Assembly: GCA_949152475.1 (NCBI GenBank)
Contig: OX424564.1
Span: 36,454,165 to 36,518,164 of the forward strand
Direction of reading: 5' to 3'
Length of the DNA: 64,000 nucleotides
DNA from: Terebella lapidaria
Taxonomy: Eukaryota > Annelida > Polychaeta > Terebellida > Terebellidae
A model generated the notes under the pieces. That model searched no databases and was not told where the DNA came from. It saw only the letters and a list, made by a program, of their open reading frames with translations. Below are positions 46,831-59,580 of this stretch, piece after piece (within the stretch, counting starts at the first letter, position 1; every line of letters starts with the position of its first letter). The position numbers and the translations under genes were made by a program.

Positions 46831-47765
46831 ACACTTTAAAAGTACCTCATTTTCCATTACTGGTTTGTCATTTTACAAAATTTCTAAAGGTTAAAATTGA
46901 AAGGGTAATTGAATTCCAAGCACTCGGCACACCTTCCCTTTCAGTGGATGACCTTCACAGGTCATCATCCATTCGGGAATTCCTCGCTCAAAATTTTAGT
47001 TTGCTTATAATGGGCTCAGTCAAATTCCGGGAGCATTACAGTGAAGTCCATAAGTTTTGGGGTTAGTCCCTATTCTTCCAAAACAGACCCTTAAGGTCTG
47101 ATCGTTTTGCATCGCGACTTTGGATTCCGCTCACCTAGCTTTTTTCTGGTTACTATAACGATTTTTTTCTGCATTATGTATTGGTCAGGATCCCGTCTGG
47201 CGGACTATCGTACCTGGTTATAGTTATGTAATTACGGCACCCACTGTGACAGTGTGGCAGTGCGGAGCGCTTGTGCCCTAGGTAGCGGGATCCAAGCGTG
47301 CATGTCATAAATCTGTGCCAAACTGTTTGATACGTTGGAGTTCTCCCTACACTATCGCAACTTTTCTAGAATTAGCCCACGTGTTAAATGACCACTCCAT
47401 TTGGTGCAGTTGGAATATCTATTTTACTCAGCAGCACACACATGAACGAAAGCATAACACATTCTCCAGAGAAAATTAAAATTATAGTCATATTAATATC
47501 AAAAAATATTATTTCGACTTTCATATATTAATACTTTTTGAAATAAATGTCTAGTTTTTTTGGCAAGAGAATGTCTTCCACGTAGGGTTAGGAGTTGATG
47601 AAAAAACAAAAAGAATTCGGGTATGTTTTTTGTTACTTCGCTTCGTTATTCGGTCCCTCGGTTTTAAAATACTGAAATGGCCTCAATCGGACACCATACT
47701 ATGACAGTCTCGAGCACGTACATTGTTTACATGATACTAGCCTCATGAATATTGGAACCGTAAAC
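46831..47765. other. No gene seen
   Basis: AT-rich sequence with a moderately GC-rich patch at 47180-47310. No recognisable coding or repeat structure apart from a short inverted pair 'gatgaccttcacaggtcatc' near 46948. Confidence 0.35.
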
Positions 47766-49260
47766 TAGTGTATTGTCGTGGGTTTTTTTCCGTCGTCCGT
47801 CCGGCAAATAACCTTTTTTTTTTGCCTAGATGAATTTTTCTGAAAATTTACTAAAACATTGCTTGGGCTAATACCCTGAGACGTTTATTTTTTGGTTTTT
47901 TATTCAATCGTTTTTCCCGATTTGGCGGCCATTGTTGATGAAATATGGCTACTTTTGGACTTTGATGGCCTGTTTCTCAAAATTGTCTGACCAGTTGTGA
48001 GATTCTTGTTTCAAAACATTCCCCTTTATGTATCTCTATGACATGTATAAGTTTCGTTTTGGCTATTGAAAATTTGGCCCTTGGAAAAAAATTTTGAGAA
48101 AATTTCAAACAATTTTTCCTTCATAATGAGAGTTGTGCGGAGTAAACTCATAGAACACTTCAAGATAGAGCCTAAGTATTGGCACATTCGAATGGGGAAT
48201 CATATATTGTGGTTTGAATGGTGACCTCGAATTTGACCTTCAATGACCTTGGAAGTTCAAAACGACCTTTTTTGTCGTAAAAAACAATGATTTTTGTCTT
48301 TGGTGGCCATTTTCTCAAAATCTATTCAGCATGTTCAGACAGTTTTCCGACATTCTCCTTATGAATTTCTTATTGACTCCGCTAATTTTTCCAACTATCT
48401 AGACCTGAGGTTGGAGATTGATAATGATTCTAACCTGTCAACTAGATTATATGACAAACGTGATGATTTCAATTTTTCCATAGTCAATTTCCCTTTTCTA
48501 AGCAGCAACATTCCTATGTCACCGGCATATGGTGTGTTTGTTTCTCAACTTATACGCTATTCCAGAGCTAGTTGCAAATATGAGGAGTTCGATCGAAGTG
48601 CCCAGCTAGTCTCTAAACTGCTGCGACAAGGATATGTTTTACCAAGACTTATAGCTGTGTTTAAGAAATTCTATGGACGTCATCATGATCTGGTTGATAA
48701 ATACAGCAAATCCATGTCTGCCATGCAACTAGATCTATTTTCATGTTAATTTTGTGGAATTCATGACGGGTGCCACTAGTGGGGCAGGAAATGCTCACTC
48801 TTTCCGGAACACCTGATTTCACCTCCTAATGGCCATTTTTGGGGGTTCATGAGTTTCCCTGTCATTTTTGTTTTCTCTCACTTCGTATGCCTGATATGAC
48901 TTTCTGTCCCCGGACTATGAGATTGGATAACGGACCCTGTTTTGTTTGCTCGGGATACTTAGTAATGGGTATTGATTCCACGTCTATTCTGTATGTGTAT
49001 AACTTTTATTGCCTGTAATTATATAAAACCGACGGTCTGTGAATATATAACATTAACGAAAAAAAACCTTTCAAGATGTAACTTGATTTAGTATTTTAGT
49101 CCATACAGAAAACATGTTTCCGCCAATATTTACGAACATGTTTGACAATAGAGTTTAAGATCAGTGTAACAATTTATATTTTGAAAAAATCAATACTCTG
49201 TGCAATTCTCATGATCTGCCGGTAGGCTACAGCACCCTCGGTGCTAGGTTTTTATGAAAA
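47766..49260 (+). repeat. Family X copy interrupted by an RT remnant
   Basis: Starts with a decayed 'ccgtcgtccgtccgg' region, then 'tggcggccattgttg', 'ccttcataatgagag' and TTTGACCTTCAATGACCTTG. It is interrupted at about 48336-49025 and resumes with CGACGGTCTGTGAA as in the copy at 1780. The end carries the hairpin AGCACC-CTC-GGTGCT near 49233. Confidence 0.65.
48336..49025 (+). mobile_element. Retroelement remnant: RT-linked C-terminal region and 3' end
   Basis: Encodes 'YLDLRLEIDNDSNLSTRLYD', KRDDFNFSIVNFPFLSSNIP, SPAYGVFVSQLIRYSRA and KKFYGRHHDLVDKYS, a C-terminal block that in many mollusc and lancelet reverse-transcriptase proteins follows the RT domain. After the stop at 48749 comes a 3' region ('gtggggcaggaaatgctcac', 'ggttcatgagtttc') of a type I remember from mussel and oyster sequences. 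Only the last part of the element is present; it sits inside family X. Retroelement family not settled. Confidence 0.7.
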
Positions 49261-50145
49261 AATAATATATCTATTCAAATTACTATGGTTTTCCATTTGA
49301 GGCATAATGCATAAAAAGAGTGAATTTTGCACTGCCTCTGATACCAAAATTTTGTTGCACTCCTAATAGTAGGTCTAACCGTTGGTTTGCTCGTGATGAT
49401 TAATTTATCCATCAAAACACCACACTCTTACCTGATATGCAACATCGTTTTGGTGATCACGAAGGTGAATATATATTTACTTCAACATGACTGTGTGTAT
49501 TGTGCAGTGTAATATATAGTTCTGTCAGATACACAAAATACACTATACATACAATCAAGTAGCATTTTGTATTATTAGAGAATACTTTCACAGTGTGGTG
49601 TTATATATATATCACACGTGTTCCGTTGTGAAGATCGACAGAGAGATCTGATCACAACATCGTCATGTCGAAATTATATAATTACAAAAGAACTGGAGGT
49701 TGCAGAACACGTTTGCTTTGGGATTGTCCCACTAATTCATATGCACAACTGCTTCTGTCAGAACAATATCTGCAGCGATACATGAAAACCACACAAAAAA
49801 ATTATGTTTTTTGCAATGCCTTAGATTTCACATGTGTCATTGATTATGGACAATCAATCTGCTGTTTCATATTTCTAACTACTACTGTGCTTGCGTAAAA
49901 GACTCACTAACATCTAATCAATTGTCCATCCGATAGCTCATATGTGGGTTGACCCTGAACCCTGACGTATAGTTCGAAACCAATGTGTTCAAAAGCACAC
50001 GAACTCCGACTCGGTTAAACTATTTATTGAAAAAAAAAACGTAGGCCGTATGGCGGGGTCCATGGCGCAGTTATCCCCATATTTATTCGAAAGTCCTTCA
50101 GACAAATGGAAATACCGATAAATCCAAACACGCGCGAAATATCTT
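49261..50145. other. No gene seen
   Basis: AT-rich unique sequence. An open frame at 49665-49898 of 77 codons has no recognisable content. Confidence 0.4.
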
Positions 50146-50149
50146 TTAA

Positions 50150-50917
50150 AGCAGCTGCTTTCGAATGTATGCAATATTTTTTTCAAAACTGAATTTCAGT
50201 TCAAATAATCTAATATGATATAACAAAACATATGCACATTGATTTTGACGATTACAACCCGTCCGAGTCGTATTTTCATCCGTTTTAACACATATTTTAT
50301 GCCAGGTTCGTATATAAACAAACAAGATGTATCCATCAAGCCCGAATGTAAACAAATGAACAAATTGCCTTTAAAAGTCCAAATCGAGTTTCCAGTTTGT
50401 ATCTGCATGTAAAGTGTAGTCATGAGAAAATAATCAGTGATAAACGATGGTGTGCGTGGAATTGGGTACCTGCTAGTGCCATGTGCTTTTGGGGCTCTAA
50501 AACAGTCTATTATGCCCAAGAAGTACAAAAAACGTCATGTCCATTGTTTGTATTATGCAAAAACAAACGTGACAAAAATTTAATGTAACATTATTACGTT
50601 TTCGTATGAATTTGGCAAGTAGACTGTTTCTATGGTTTGTCTATACCCGAATTACATGGTGGCGATCCTGGTGGCAAACAGGAACCCCATTGTCAGTCCA
50701 TTTTGCACTTCTATGCTTTGTATACATCTGCGTGTTATGGATACAGTTCCTGTATTGACGCGTGAACCACATGCTCAAATGAGCAAAATTCCCTCACCCC
50801 AAAAGACTGGTTGTAGCCATAACATTCGATGTGAGTACGTCTCATTCATTTAATTTCACATGCTTTTTATGGAATATAGTTTCACAAAAAATATTGCCTG
50901 TTTCGAAGGCAGCTGCT
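50150..50917. mobile_element. TTAA-flanked TIR element, longer copy (768 bp)
   Basis: TTAA stands at 50146-50149 and 50918-50921. The tips AGCAGCTGCTTTCGAA and, on the other strand, AGCAGCTGCCTTCGAA continue as imperfect inverted repeats into GCAATATTTTTT, about 40 bp in all. No transposase frame. TTAA duplication is typical of piggyBac and Kolobok; the tips lack the CCC start of piggyBac, so Kolobok-like is my tentative reading. Confidence 0.65.
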
Positions 50918-50921
50918 TTAA

Positions 50922-51930
50922 TTCTGCCCTATTCCACTTGACTGTACGAGCATGGCCATATGAAAACACGCTCGCTCCCACAGTTAATCAGGTTCAGTTA
51001 ATGAGCGAAGTTTGTAGCACATCGAAGAGTGCGTACATGATACATTTCAAATGAAGTTGAAGTGCATCGTCAAATATTGTGATGCTCAGTAATGCTGGGA
51101 CTAACAATACCAGGCTGTATTCAGCATCATCATGAGTAGGTTTGTTTCTGGTGATACGATCCTTCGTGCTATAATACCTCACAGAACCTAAATTACCAAA
51201 CGCGCAAATCACACTAAGCTCACGTCCAAATTACACCCCACATGACGGAAGCTGATACAGATTATTCACAAACAGGCGATCCAAAAACATATGGGGGTTA
51301 TTCACAGTGAAGGCGTTATCACAAATATTCCATATGAGTTTCCATCCATACAATTGTTCGTTTCATCTATATATTTCTACATCTCAAGTTTGCTCAGATT
51401 TGGGTCGCATATTTGTGATGGGACTCAGAATAGAACATAATGGGAAAGAGAAACAGTAAATGAAACATGCATGCCTAAGGCAGATACACTCGATAGTGTC
51501 TATAAATGTCAGGATTTTCCCGGAAGGATTACTGTAATAATCTTCAGGATTTTTGTGCAGGCAGACAATATTGTTGTCCATAATATACTGTCGCAATTGA
51601 CACAGTATATATAAATAAACTTGAATCAAAGATGCCTGTCAGTTCTCCATCCAGACCTGTTCGTCTTTTATCTATAATTAACAACTGCTACAGCATCTGA
51701 TATACTGTCATGAACTCAGTAACCTTTTGGCTTGTGATTAGGTCCTATGTATCTGTCCTAAACTTATTCATTGACACTTGTTTCGGATTTGTAAAAATAG
51801 GTTTAATGGGCTGTTGGATATTTGTATATCGTGTATGGTATCAGTACTGTAGACAATCAGTAGACAGTATATCAATGGGTTCTCACAATCAAAAGCATCC
51901 TCCATTAGCATAATTCCGCCCCGATCCTTG
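50922..51930. other. No gene seen between the two TTAA-type copies
   Basis: AT-rich spacer of about 1 kb, no recognisable gene or repeat. With the two element copies it forms a large interrupted inverted repeat. Confidence 0.4.
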
Positions 51931-51931
51931 A

Positions 51932-52428
51932 TGCAGCTGCCTTCAAAAACAAGCAATATTTCTTGAAAACTATATTTCATGATAAACATGTGAAATTTAC
52001 TGAATGAGACGTACTCGCATCAAAATGTTATGGCTACATCCAGTCTTTTGAGGGCATTTTTGCTCATTTGAGCAGGTAGTTCACGGGTCAATACAGGAAC
52101 TGTATCCATCACACACAGATGTAAGCAAAGCCTAAAAGTGCAAAATGGACTGACAATTCCACGCACATCATCGTATATAACTACACTCTAAATGCAGATA
52201 CAAACGGGAATATGGACATTCGTTTACATTCGGGCTTGATGGATACATCTCGTTTGTTTATAGACAAACCTGGCATAAAATGTGTGTTAAAACGGATGGA
52301 AAAATGACTCGGACGGGCTGTGTTCGTCAAAATCAATGTACATATAATTTGTTATATCGTATTAGATAATTTGAACTGAAATTTACTTTTGAAGAAAAAA
52401 TATTGCATACATTCGAAGGCAACTGCTT
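51932..52428. mobile_element. TTAA-type TIR element, shorter copy in opposite orientation
   Basis: Inverse of the element at 50150-50917, with the same GCAGCTGCCTTC tips and GCAATATTT inner tips. It lacks the segment matching 50465-50692; in the long copy that segment is bounded by ATTG at both edges, and the short copy has one ATTG there, as left by a microhomology deletion. No TTAA is visible at its ends now. Confidence 0.65.
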
Positions 52429-52437
52429 CGAATATAC

Positions 52438-52767
52438 AAGATACGTGAATACTTTAGTCTAGTGATTTTCTCTTCCATTCGTTTTGCCACTGTTTGATAA
52501 AACATTATCTCTAACGTCAGTCTCTTGCTTGTGACGTTTATCAAAACATTCGACTTTCCCACTCTCTACCTCGATCAGAAATAAAGTCTCAACTTCAAGA
52601 GCTCATACATAATTTTTTTTTCTCTGAAAAAAAAAGGGCAACGTCGTAATCAGTATACATTGTTGTCAAATATAATAGAGTTTCTTTGTTAAAGATGATT
52701 CAGATGCTCCATATAAATATACAGAAACCGATGTTTGTGAATATGTGTAATTTCCGTATTGATATTA
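52438..52767. other. No gene seen
   Basis: AT-rich spacer with A and T runs around 52610-52640. Nothing recognisable. Confidence 0.4.
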
Positions 52768-52797
52768 TTACCCTCGCCCCGTAGGGGGGCGAGGGTA
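52768..52797. repeat. GC-rich hairpin at the start of the Y complex
   Basis: Arms TACCCTCGCCCC and GGGGCGAGGGTA pair across a short loop containing GTAG. It marks the abrupt switch from AT-rich sequence to the Y repeat complex. Confidence 0.8.
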
Positions 52798-52835
52798 TTG
52801 CAATTGGGTCTGTCCGTTTGTATGTCTGTTTGTTA

Positions 52836-54160
52836 CTTGCCGGAATCTTCGATTTCGGCAAGTATGTTGGTCGGTTGGTTTGTGGGGAGCCGGTCTTGTT
52901 TGTTTGTACGCCCTCTAGCGTCCACATTTCTAGCTTGATTTCTCCCAAACTTTGTGTGCATATTCTGTGGGATGATCGCTCGCGACTGCACGTTTTTGGT
53001 GATTCTAGGTCCAAGGTCAAGGTCAAGGTCACGCAAAACGTTGAAAACACATAGTTGGCCATAACTCCGGTTCTAATCGTCCTAGAGACTTCAAACCAAG
53101 TTCATATTGTAGATAAACTCGAGTTCTATCTTTTATGACCTTGACCTTGACCTTTGACTTTGACCTTGAGAAGTTCGCCTGAGGTCGAATATTTGACCTT
53201 GGAGGTCACCTCCTCCGATTTTCGATCTGATGCTTGGAAACGATGTGGGACCGGTCCGTTATGGTCAATATCAATTTTTAGCGCAATCGGTCAATTCGTT
53301 ATGACGTAATTGACGTTTCTATGGCAACGAAATCGGTCCCATTATAAGCGAAATTGCATGTTTCAAGCTGTCAATGCTGATAAAAGCGTCAATAATGTGC
53401 CAATAATACACCTGTTTGTAGTTAAGGATGAGTTCTTTTGTTCCACGAAATTTCAAGGTCAAAGGTCGAAAGTCTAGGTCAATATTGACCCGCAAGTGAA
53501 AACCATGTAGGTCACTATATCTCAAGAAGTAAGCAAGATAGAGACACGAAAGTTAATCCACATTATTGCACTCACTTAGCCTAACAACTTTTGTATTTAC
53601 ACTTAAGGCGTGTGACCTATAGCCTTTGCAAGCGCCTGAGGTCGAAGTTGAACTCAAAAATGACCTTGACCTTGACCTTTTGCAAAAATATCGAGTAGTA
53701 GCTCGTTTGAAAGTTCTTTGAGAGTGCTTTCCAAATCTGTTGTCATTTTCGAAATCGGACGTCAATTGACGTCATAATGACGTCAAACGTGATTTCAGAC
53801 TGACATTTATGCCTTTTGAGTGTCAGATGTGCAAAGTTATAACATTTACCGCAAATCTAACGGATGCAAACGATGTGGATTTTTTCTATGATGGTCTCTA
53901 TCAATTTTTAGCTCAGTCAATGTATCCGTTTTGACGTAATTGACGTTTTTGTGACCACAAATCGCTGAAATTTCAAAGGAAACTCATTATTTGAAGATCT
54001 TATGATCTTGTCCGGTTATGATATAACTCATATAAACACGATTTATCATGCTTATTAAAAAAACTCCATTCACAGTAAGTTTGCAGTATAGAATTGACGA
54101 CAAATGACGTCATAATTACGTATCATTCCGGCAAGTGTGTGGCCTATGGCCTCTCGTTTG
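52836..54160 (+). repeat. Repeat Y, copy 1
   Basis: Opens with a hairpin (CTTGCCGGAAT ... CGGCAAG, 52836-52862) followed by 'tatgttggtcggttgg' and 'ccctctagcgtccacat', carries many AGGTCA/TGACCT half-sites and TGACGTCA palindromes, and ends near 54127 with ATTCCGGCAAG and 'gtggcctatggcctctcg'. ATTCCGGCAAG inverts the start, so the ends form a terminal inverted repeat. No coding sequence; a non-autonomous element is likely. Confidence 0.65.
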
Positions 54161-54183
54161 TTTGTTACTTGCCGGAATCTAAA

Positions 54184-55341
54184 GATAGGGGCAAGTATGT
54201 TGGTCGGTTGGTTTGTGGGTTTATGTGTTTGTTTGTTTGTCCGTCTGTGAACCCTCTAGCGTCCACATTTCTTGCTTGATTATTTCCGAACTTGGTGTGC
54301 ACATTCTGTAGGATAATGGCTCACGACTGCACGATTTTGGTGATCCTAGGTCAAAGGTCAAGGTCAAGTCACGCAAAACGTTGAAAACACATAAATGGTC
54401 ATAACGTCCGTTCTAATAGTCCTAGAGACTTCAAATCAAGTTCATATTGTAGATAAACTCGAGTTCTATCTTCTGTGACCTTGATCTTGACATTTGACCT
54501 TGACCTTGAGAAGTTCGCCTGAGGTCGAAGTCAAGGTCAAGTACGAAGGTCGGCGCAGCATATCGAGTAGTATATCGTTGGGAAGGTCTTGAGCCCCTGA
54601 TTCCAGTGATATCTTATTTTCCGCGCTGCGACGTAAACTGACGTCACAATGACGTCATAAACGTCGAAAATCCGAAATTTCAAAGGGTCATAACATCGTC
54701 AATAGTGTATGGAATCCCTTGAAATTTGATATGCATTTTGACAGCATTGACCTCTACGAACTCAAGCACAAAGGTCAAAGGTCAAGGTCAAGGTCATCGA
54801 AATCCAAGAAAAACACGTTTTCTGTAATAACATCCATTTGAATCATCGTGGGCTCATGAAATTTGAACCATATCATTCAGAAGAGGTATATCAATCAGAC
54901 AAATATGTCAATTCCATGATTAACCTCGAACTTTGTTTATAATCTGACAAAACTCAATCAGGACTCTTTGAGGATTTTGGATTTTACAGATATTTTTTAT
55001 GTTTTCATGGCTCCAATTTTTAAAAATTTACTGAACATTCAATTCTAAAGCATTTCATGCAGTCAGTTGCAGTGTTATTTCTAGTTTATGGTCCACTTTT
55101 CACATTTGGAATAAATTGAAAACTCGCCGAGATATCAAAGTAGAAAGAGCAGTGGGGTGAATCTGATTCTCAATCCATTCACACAACAATAAGCTGTAGA
55201 AACGATAACCCCCTGTGGACATGTCTTCTTCTAAATATACACACTCGGTCACATAGTAGTACAGTATATCATGTCTAAATACAGTCTGTGTCAAGCGACA
55301 GGCCACTTTATATCAGAACTTTATTACTTGCCAGAATCTTC
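54184..55341. repeat. 1,158-bp block of repeat Y, copy 1 of 3
   Basis: Direct tandem with 55342-56499 at offset 1,158; a third copy starts at 58417. I see no base difference between them by eye. Contains AGGTCAAAGGTCA at 54348-54360 and 'tgacgtcacaatgacgtca' near 54639. A 68-codon open frame is copied with the DNA and is not evidence for a gene. Confidence 0.9.
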
Positions 55342-56499
55342 GATAGGGGCAAGTATGTTGGTCGGTTGGTTTGTGGGTTTATGTGTTTGTTTGTTTGTCC
55401 GTCTGTGAACCCTCTAGCGTCCACATTTCTTGCTTGATTATTTCCGAACTTGGTGTGCACATTCTGTAGGATAATGGCTCACGACTGCACGATTTTGGTG
55501 ATCCTAGGTCAAAGGTCAAGGTCAAGTCACGCAAAACGTTGAAAACACATAAATGGTCATAACGTCCGTTCTAATAGTCCTAGAGACTTCAAATCAAGTT
55601 CATATTGTAGATAAACTCGAGTTCTATCTTCTGTGACCTTGATCTTGACATTTGACCTTGACCTTGAGAAGTTCGCCTGAGGTCGAAGTCAAGGTCAAGT
55701 ACGAAGGTCGGCGCAGCATATCGAGTAGTATATCGTTGGGAAGGTCTTGAGCCCCTGATTCCAGTGATATCTTATTTTCCGCGCTGCGACGTAAACTGAC
55801 GTCACAATGACGTCATAAACGTCGAAAATCCGAAATTTCAAAGGGTCATAACATCGTCAATAGTGTATGGAATCCCTTGAAATTTGATATGCATTTTGAC
55901 AGCATTGACCTCTACGAACTCAAGCACAAAGGTCAAAGGTCAAGGTCAAGGTCATCGAAATCCAAGAAAAACACGTTTTCTGTAATAACATCCATTTGAA
56001 TCATCGTGGGCTCATGAAATTTGAACCATATCATTCAGAAGAGGTATATCAATCAGACAAATATGTCAATTCCATGATTAACCTCGAACTTTGTTTATAA
56101 TCTGACAAAACTCAATCAGGACTCTTTGAGGATTTTGGATTTTACAGATATTTTTTATGTTTTCATGGCTCCAATTTTTAAAAATTTACTGAACATTCAA
56201 TTCTAAAGCATTTCATGCAGTCAGTTGCAGTGTTATTTCTAGTTTATGGTCCACTTTTCACATTTGGAATAAATTGAAAACTCGCCGAGATATCAAAGTA
56301 GAAAGAGCAGTGGGGTGAATCTGATTCTCAATCCATTCACACAACAATAAGCTGTAGAAACGATAACCCCCTGTGGACATGTCTTCTTCTAAATATACAC
56401 ACTCGGTCACATAGTAGTACAGTATATCATGTCTAAATACAGTCTGTGTCAAGCGACAGGCCACTTTATATCAGAACTTTATTACTTGCCAGAATCTTC
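55342..56499. repeat. 1,158-bp block of repeat Y, copy 2 of 3
   Basis: Tandem partner of 54184-55341. At its right edge it continues as 'cttcgattttggcaag', as copy 3 does, and not with the 'cgataggggcaag' of the junction between copies 1 and 2. Copy 3 therefore derives from this copy. Confidence 0.9.
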
Positions 56500-56550
56500 G
56501 ATTTTGGCAAGTATGTTGGTCGGTTGGTTTGTGGGTTTATGTGTTTGTTA

Positions 56551-58410
56551 CTTGCCGGAATCTACGATTTCGGCAAGTATGTTGGTCTGTTCGTGGATGG
56601 ATGGATGTGTTTGTTTGTTTGTTTTCACTCTAGCGTCCACAGTTCTAGGTCGAATCCGTTCATATTACATACTCAATATCGGTAGGTTACTGGGCAGGCA
56701 CCGCACTATTTTGGTGAATCTAGGTCAAAGGTCAAGGTCAAGGTCAAGCAAAACGTCGAAAACACATAAGGGACCATAACTCCGGTTCTAATCGTCCTAG
56801 AGACTTCAAACCAAGTTCATATTGTAGATATACTCGAGTTCTATCTTTTGTGACCTTGACCTTGATCTTTGACCTTGACCTCGAGAAGTTCGCCTGAGGT
56901 CGAATATTTGACCTTGGAGGTCACCTCCTCCGATTTTCGACCTGATGCTTGGAAACGATGTGAGACTGGTCCCTTATGGTCAGTATCAATTTTTAGCGCG
57001 ATCGGTCAATCCGTTATGACGTAATTGACGTTTCTATGGCAACGAAATCGGTCCCATTATAAGCGAATTGCATGTTTCAAGCTGTCCATGCTGATAAAAG
57101 CGTCAATAATGTGCGTAAAAATCTAATGATACACCTGTTTATAGCCAAGGACGAGTTCTTTTGTTTCACGAAATTTCAAGGTCAAAGGTCGAAAGTGAAG
57201 GTCAATATTGACCCGCAAGCGAAAACCATGTAGGTCACTATATCTCAGGAAGTAAGCAAGATAGAGACACGAAAGTAAATCCACAGTATTGCACTCACTT
57301 AGCCTAACAACTTTTATATTTACACCTAAGGCGTATGAGCGATAGCCTTTGCAAGCGCCTGAGGTCGAAGTTGACCTAAAAAATGACCTTGACCTTGACC
57401 TTCTGCAAAAATATCGAGTAGTAGCTCGTTTGAAAGGTCTTTGAGAGTAGTTTCCAAATCTGTTGTTATTTTCGGAATCGGACGTCAATTGACGTCATAA
57501 TGACGTCAAACGTGATTTCAGACTGATATTCAGGCCTTTTGAGTGTCAGATGTGCAAAGATATAACATTTACTGCAGATCTAACAGATGCAAACGATGTG
57601 GTTTCTTTCTATGATGGTCTCTATCAATTTTTAGCTCAATCGATATATCCGTTTTGACGTAATTGACGTTTTTGTGGCAACAAATCGGTGAAATTTCAAA
57701 GGAAACTCATTATTTGAAGATATTATGAATTTGTACGGTGATAATATAACATATATAAACATACTTTTATCATGCATATTCAAATACTCCATTCACAGTA
57801 TGTTTGCAGCATAGAATTGATGACAAATGACGTAAGTCAAGGTCATGCAAAATGTCTAAAACACAGAGGTGGCCATAACTCCGGTTCTAAGCGTCCCAGT
57901 GTCTTCAAATCAAATGCATATTTTAGATAAACTCGAGTTCTATCTTCTGTGATCTTGAACTTGACATTTGACCTTGACCTTGAGAAGTTCGCCAAAGTTT
58001 AAATTCAAGGTCAAGTACGAAGGTCAGCGCACCACATTGAGTAGTATATCGTTGGAAAGGCCTTGAGCCTCTGATTCCAATGATATTTTATTTTTGGCGC
58101 TATAACGTACACTGACGTCACAGTGACGTCATAAACGTAAAATTCTTGAAATTTCAAAAGGCCACAACATCGTCAATAGTGTATGGAATCCCTTGAAACT
58201 AGGTATGCGTATTGACAGCATTGACCTCTACGAATAGAAGTACAAAGGTCAAGGTCAAAGTCAAGAAAAAGGTGAAAATATCATAAATGACAATAACTTC
58301 GGAACTAATCATCGTAGAGACTTCAAACTAGGACCATATTGTAACGTATCAAAAGGCCGTTCTTATGCGACCTTGACCTTCAGAATTCCGGCAAGTGCGT
58401 CGCCTATGGC
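56551..58410 (+). repeat. Repeat Y, diverged long copy
   Basis: Starts with the hairpin CTTGCCGGAATC ... CGGCAAG (56551-56577) and ends at about 58384 with ATTCCGGCAAG and 'cgtcgcctatggcgtctcg'. The interior matches the copy at 52836 up to about 57830 and then adds a stretch related to the 1,158-bp blocks. Rich in AGGTCA and TGACGTCA words; non-coding. Confidence 0.65.
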
Positions 58411-58416
58411 GTCTCG

Positions 58417-59580
58417 TTTGTTTGTCCGTCTGTGAACCCTCTAGCGTCCACATTTCTTGCTTGATTATTTCCGAACTTGGTGTGCACATTCTGTAGGATA
58501 ATGGCTCACGACTGCACGATTTTGGTGATCCTAGGTCAAAGGTCAAGGTCAAGTCACGCAAAACGTTGAAAACACATAAATGGTCATAACGTCCGTTCTA
58601 ATAGTCCTAGAGACTTCAAATCAAGTTCATATTGTAGATAAACTCGAGTTCTATCTTCTGTGACCTTGATCTTGACATTTGACCTTGACCTTGAGAAGTT
58701 CGCCTGAGGTCGAAGTCAAGGTCAAGTACGAAGGTCGGCGCAGCATATCGAGTAGTATATCGTTGGGAAGGTCTTGAGCCCCTGATTCCAGTGATATCTT
58801 ATTTTCCGCGCTGCGACGTAAACTGACGTCACAATGACGTCATAAACGTCGAAAATCCGAAATTTCAAAGGGTCATAACATCGTCAATAGTGTATGGAAT
58901 CCCTTGAAATTTGATATGCATTTTGACAGCATTGACCTCTACGAACTCAAGCACAAAGGTCAAAGGTCAAGGTCAAGGTCATCGAAATCCAAGAAAAACA
59001 CGTTTTCTGTAATAACATCCATTTGAATCATCGTGGGCTCATGAAATTTGAACCATATCATTCAGAAGAGGTATATCAATCAGACAAATATGTCAATTCC
59101 ATGATTAACCTCGAACTTTGTTTATAATCTGACAAAACTCAATCAGGACTCTTTGAGGATTTTGGATTTTACAGATATTTTTTATGTTTTCATGGCTCCA
59201 ATTTTTAAAAATTTACTGAACATTCAATTCTAAAGCATTTCATGCAGTCAGTTGCAGTGTTATTTCTAGTTTATGGTCCACTTTTCACATTTGGAATAAA
59301 TTGAAAACTCGCCGAGATATCAAAGTAGAAAGAGCAGTGGGGTGAATCTGATTCTCAATCCATTCACACAACAATAAGCTGTAGAAACGATAACCCCCTG
59401 TGGACATGTCTTCTTCTAAATATACACACTCGGTCACATAGTAGTACAGTATATCATGTCTAAATACAGTCTGTGTCAAGCGACAGGCCACTTTATATCA
59501 GAACTTTATTACTTGCCAGAATCTTCGATTTTGGCAAGTATGTTGGTCGGTTGGTTTGTGGGTTTATGTGTTTGTTACTT
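58417..59580. repeat. 1.1-kb block of repeat Y, copy 3 of 3
   Basis: Matches 55390-56553 at offset 3,027, with no difference noticed by eye. Flanked on the left by a Y end and on the right by the Z hairpin. Confidence 0.9.

Noticed and set aside
49665-49898. Small plus-strand gene (77 codons)
   Set aside because: No recognisable domain, no splice or regulatory context, length within chance for AT-rich DNA.
55100-59491. A 68-codon minus-strand frame repeated identically three times
   Set aside because: The surrounding ~1.1 kb of DNA is equally identical, so the frame is copied passively; no codon bias, domain or start context supports a gene.
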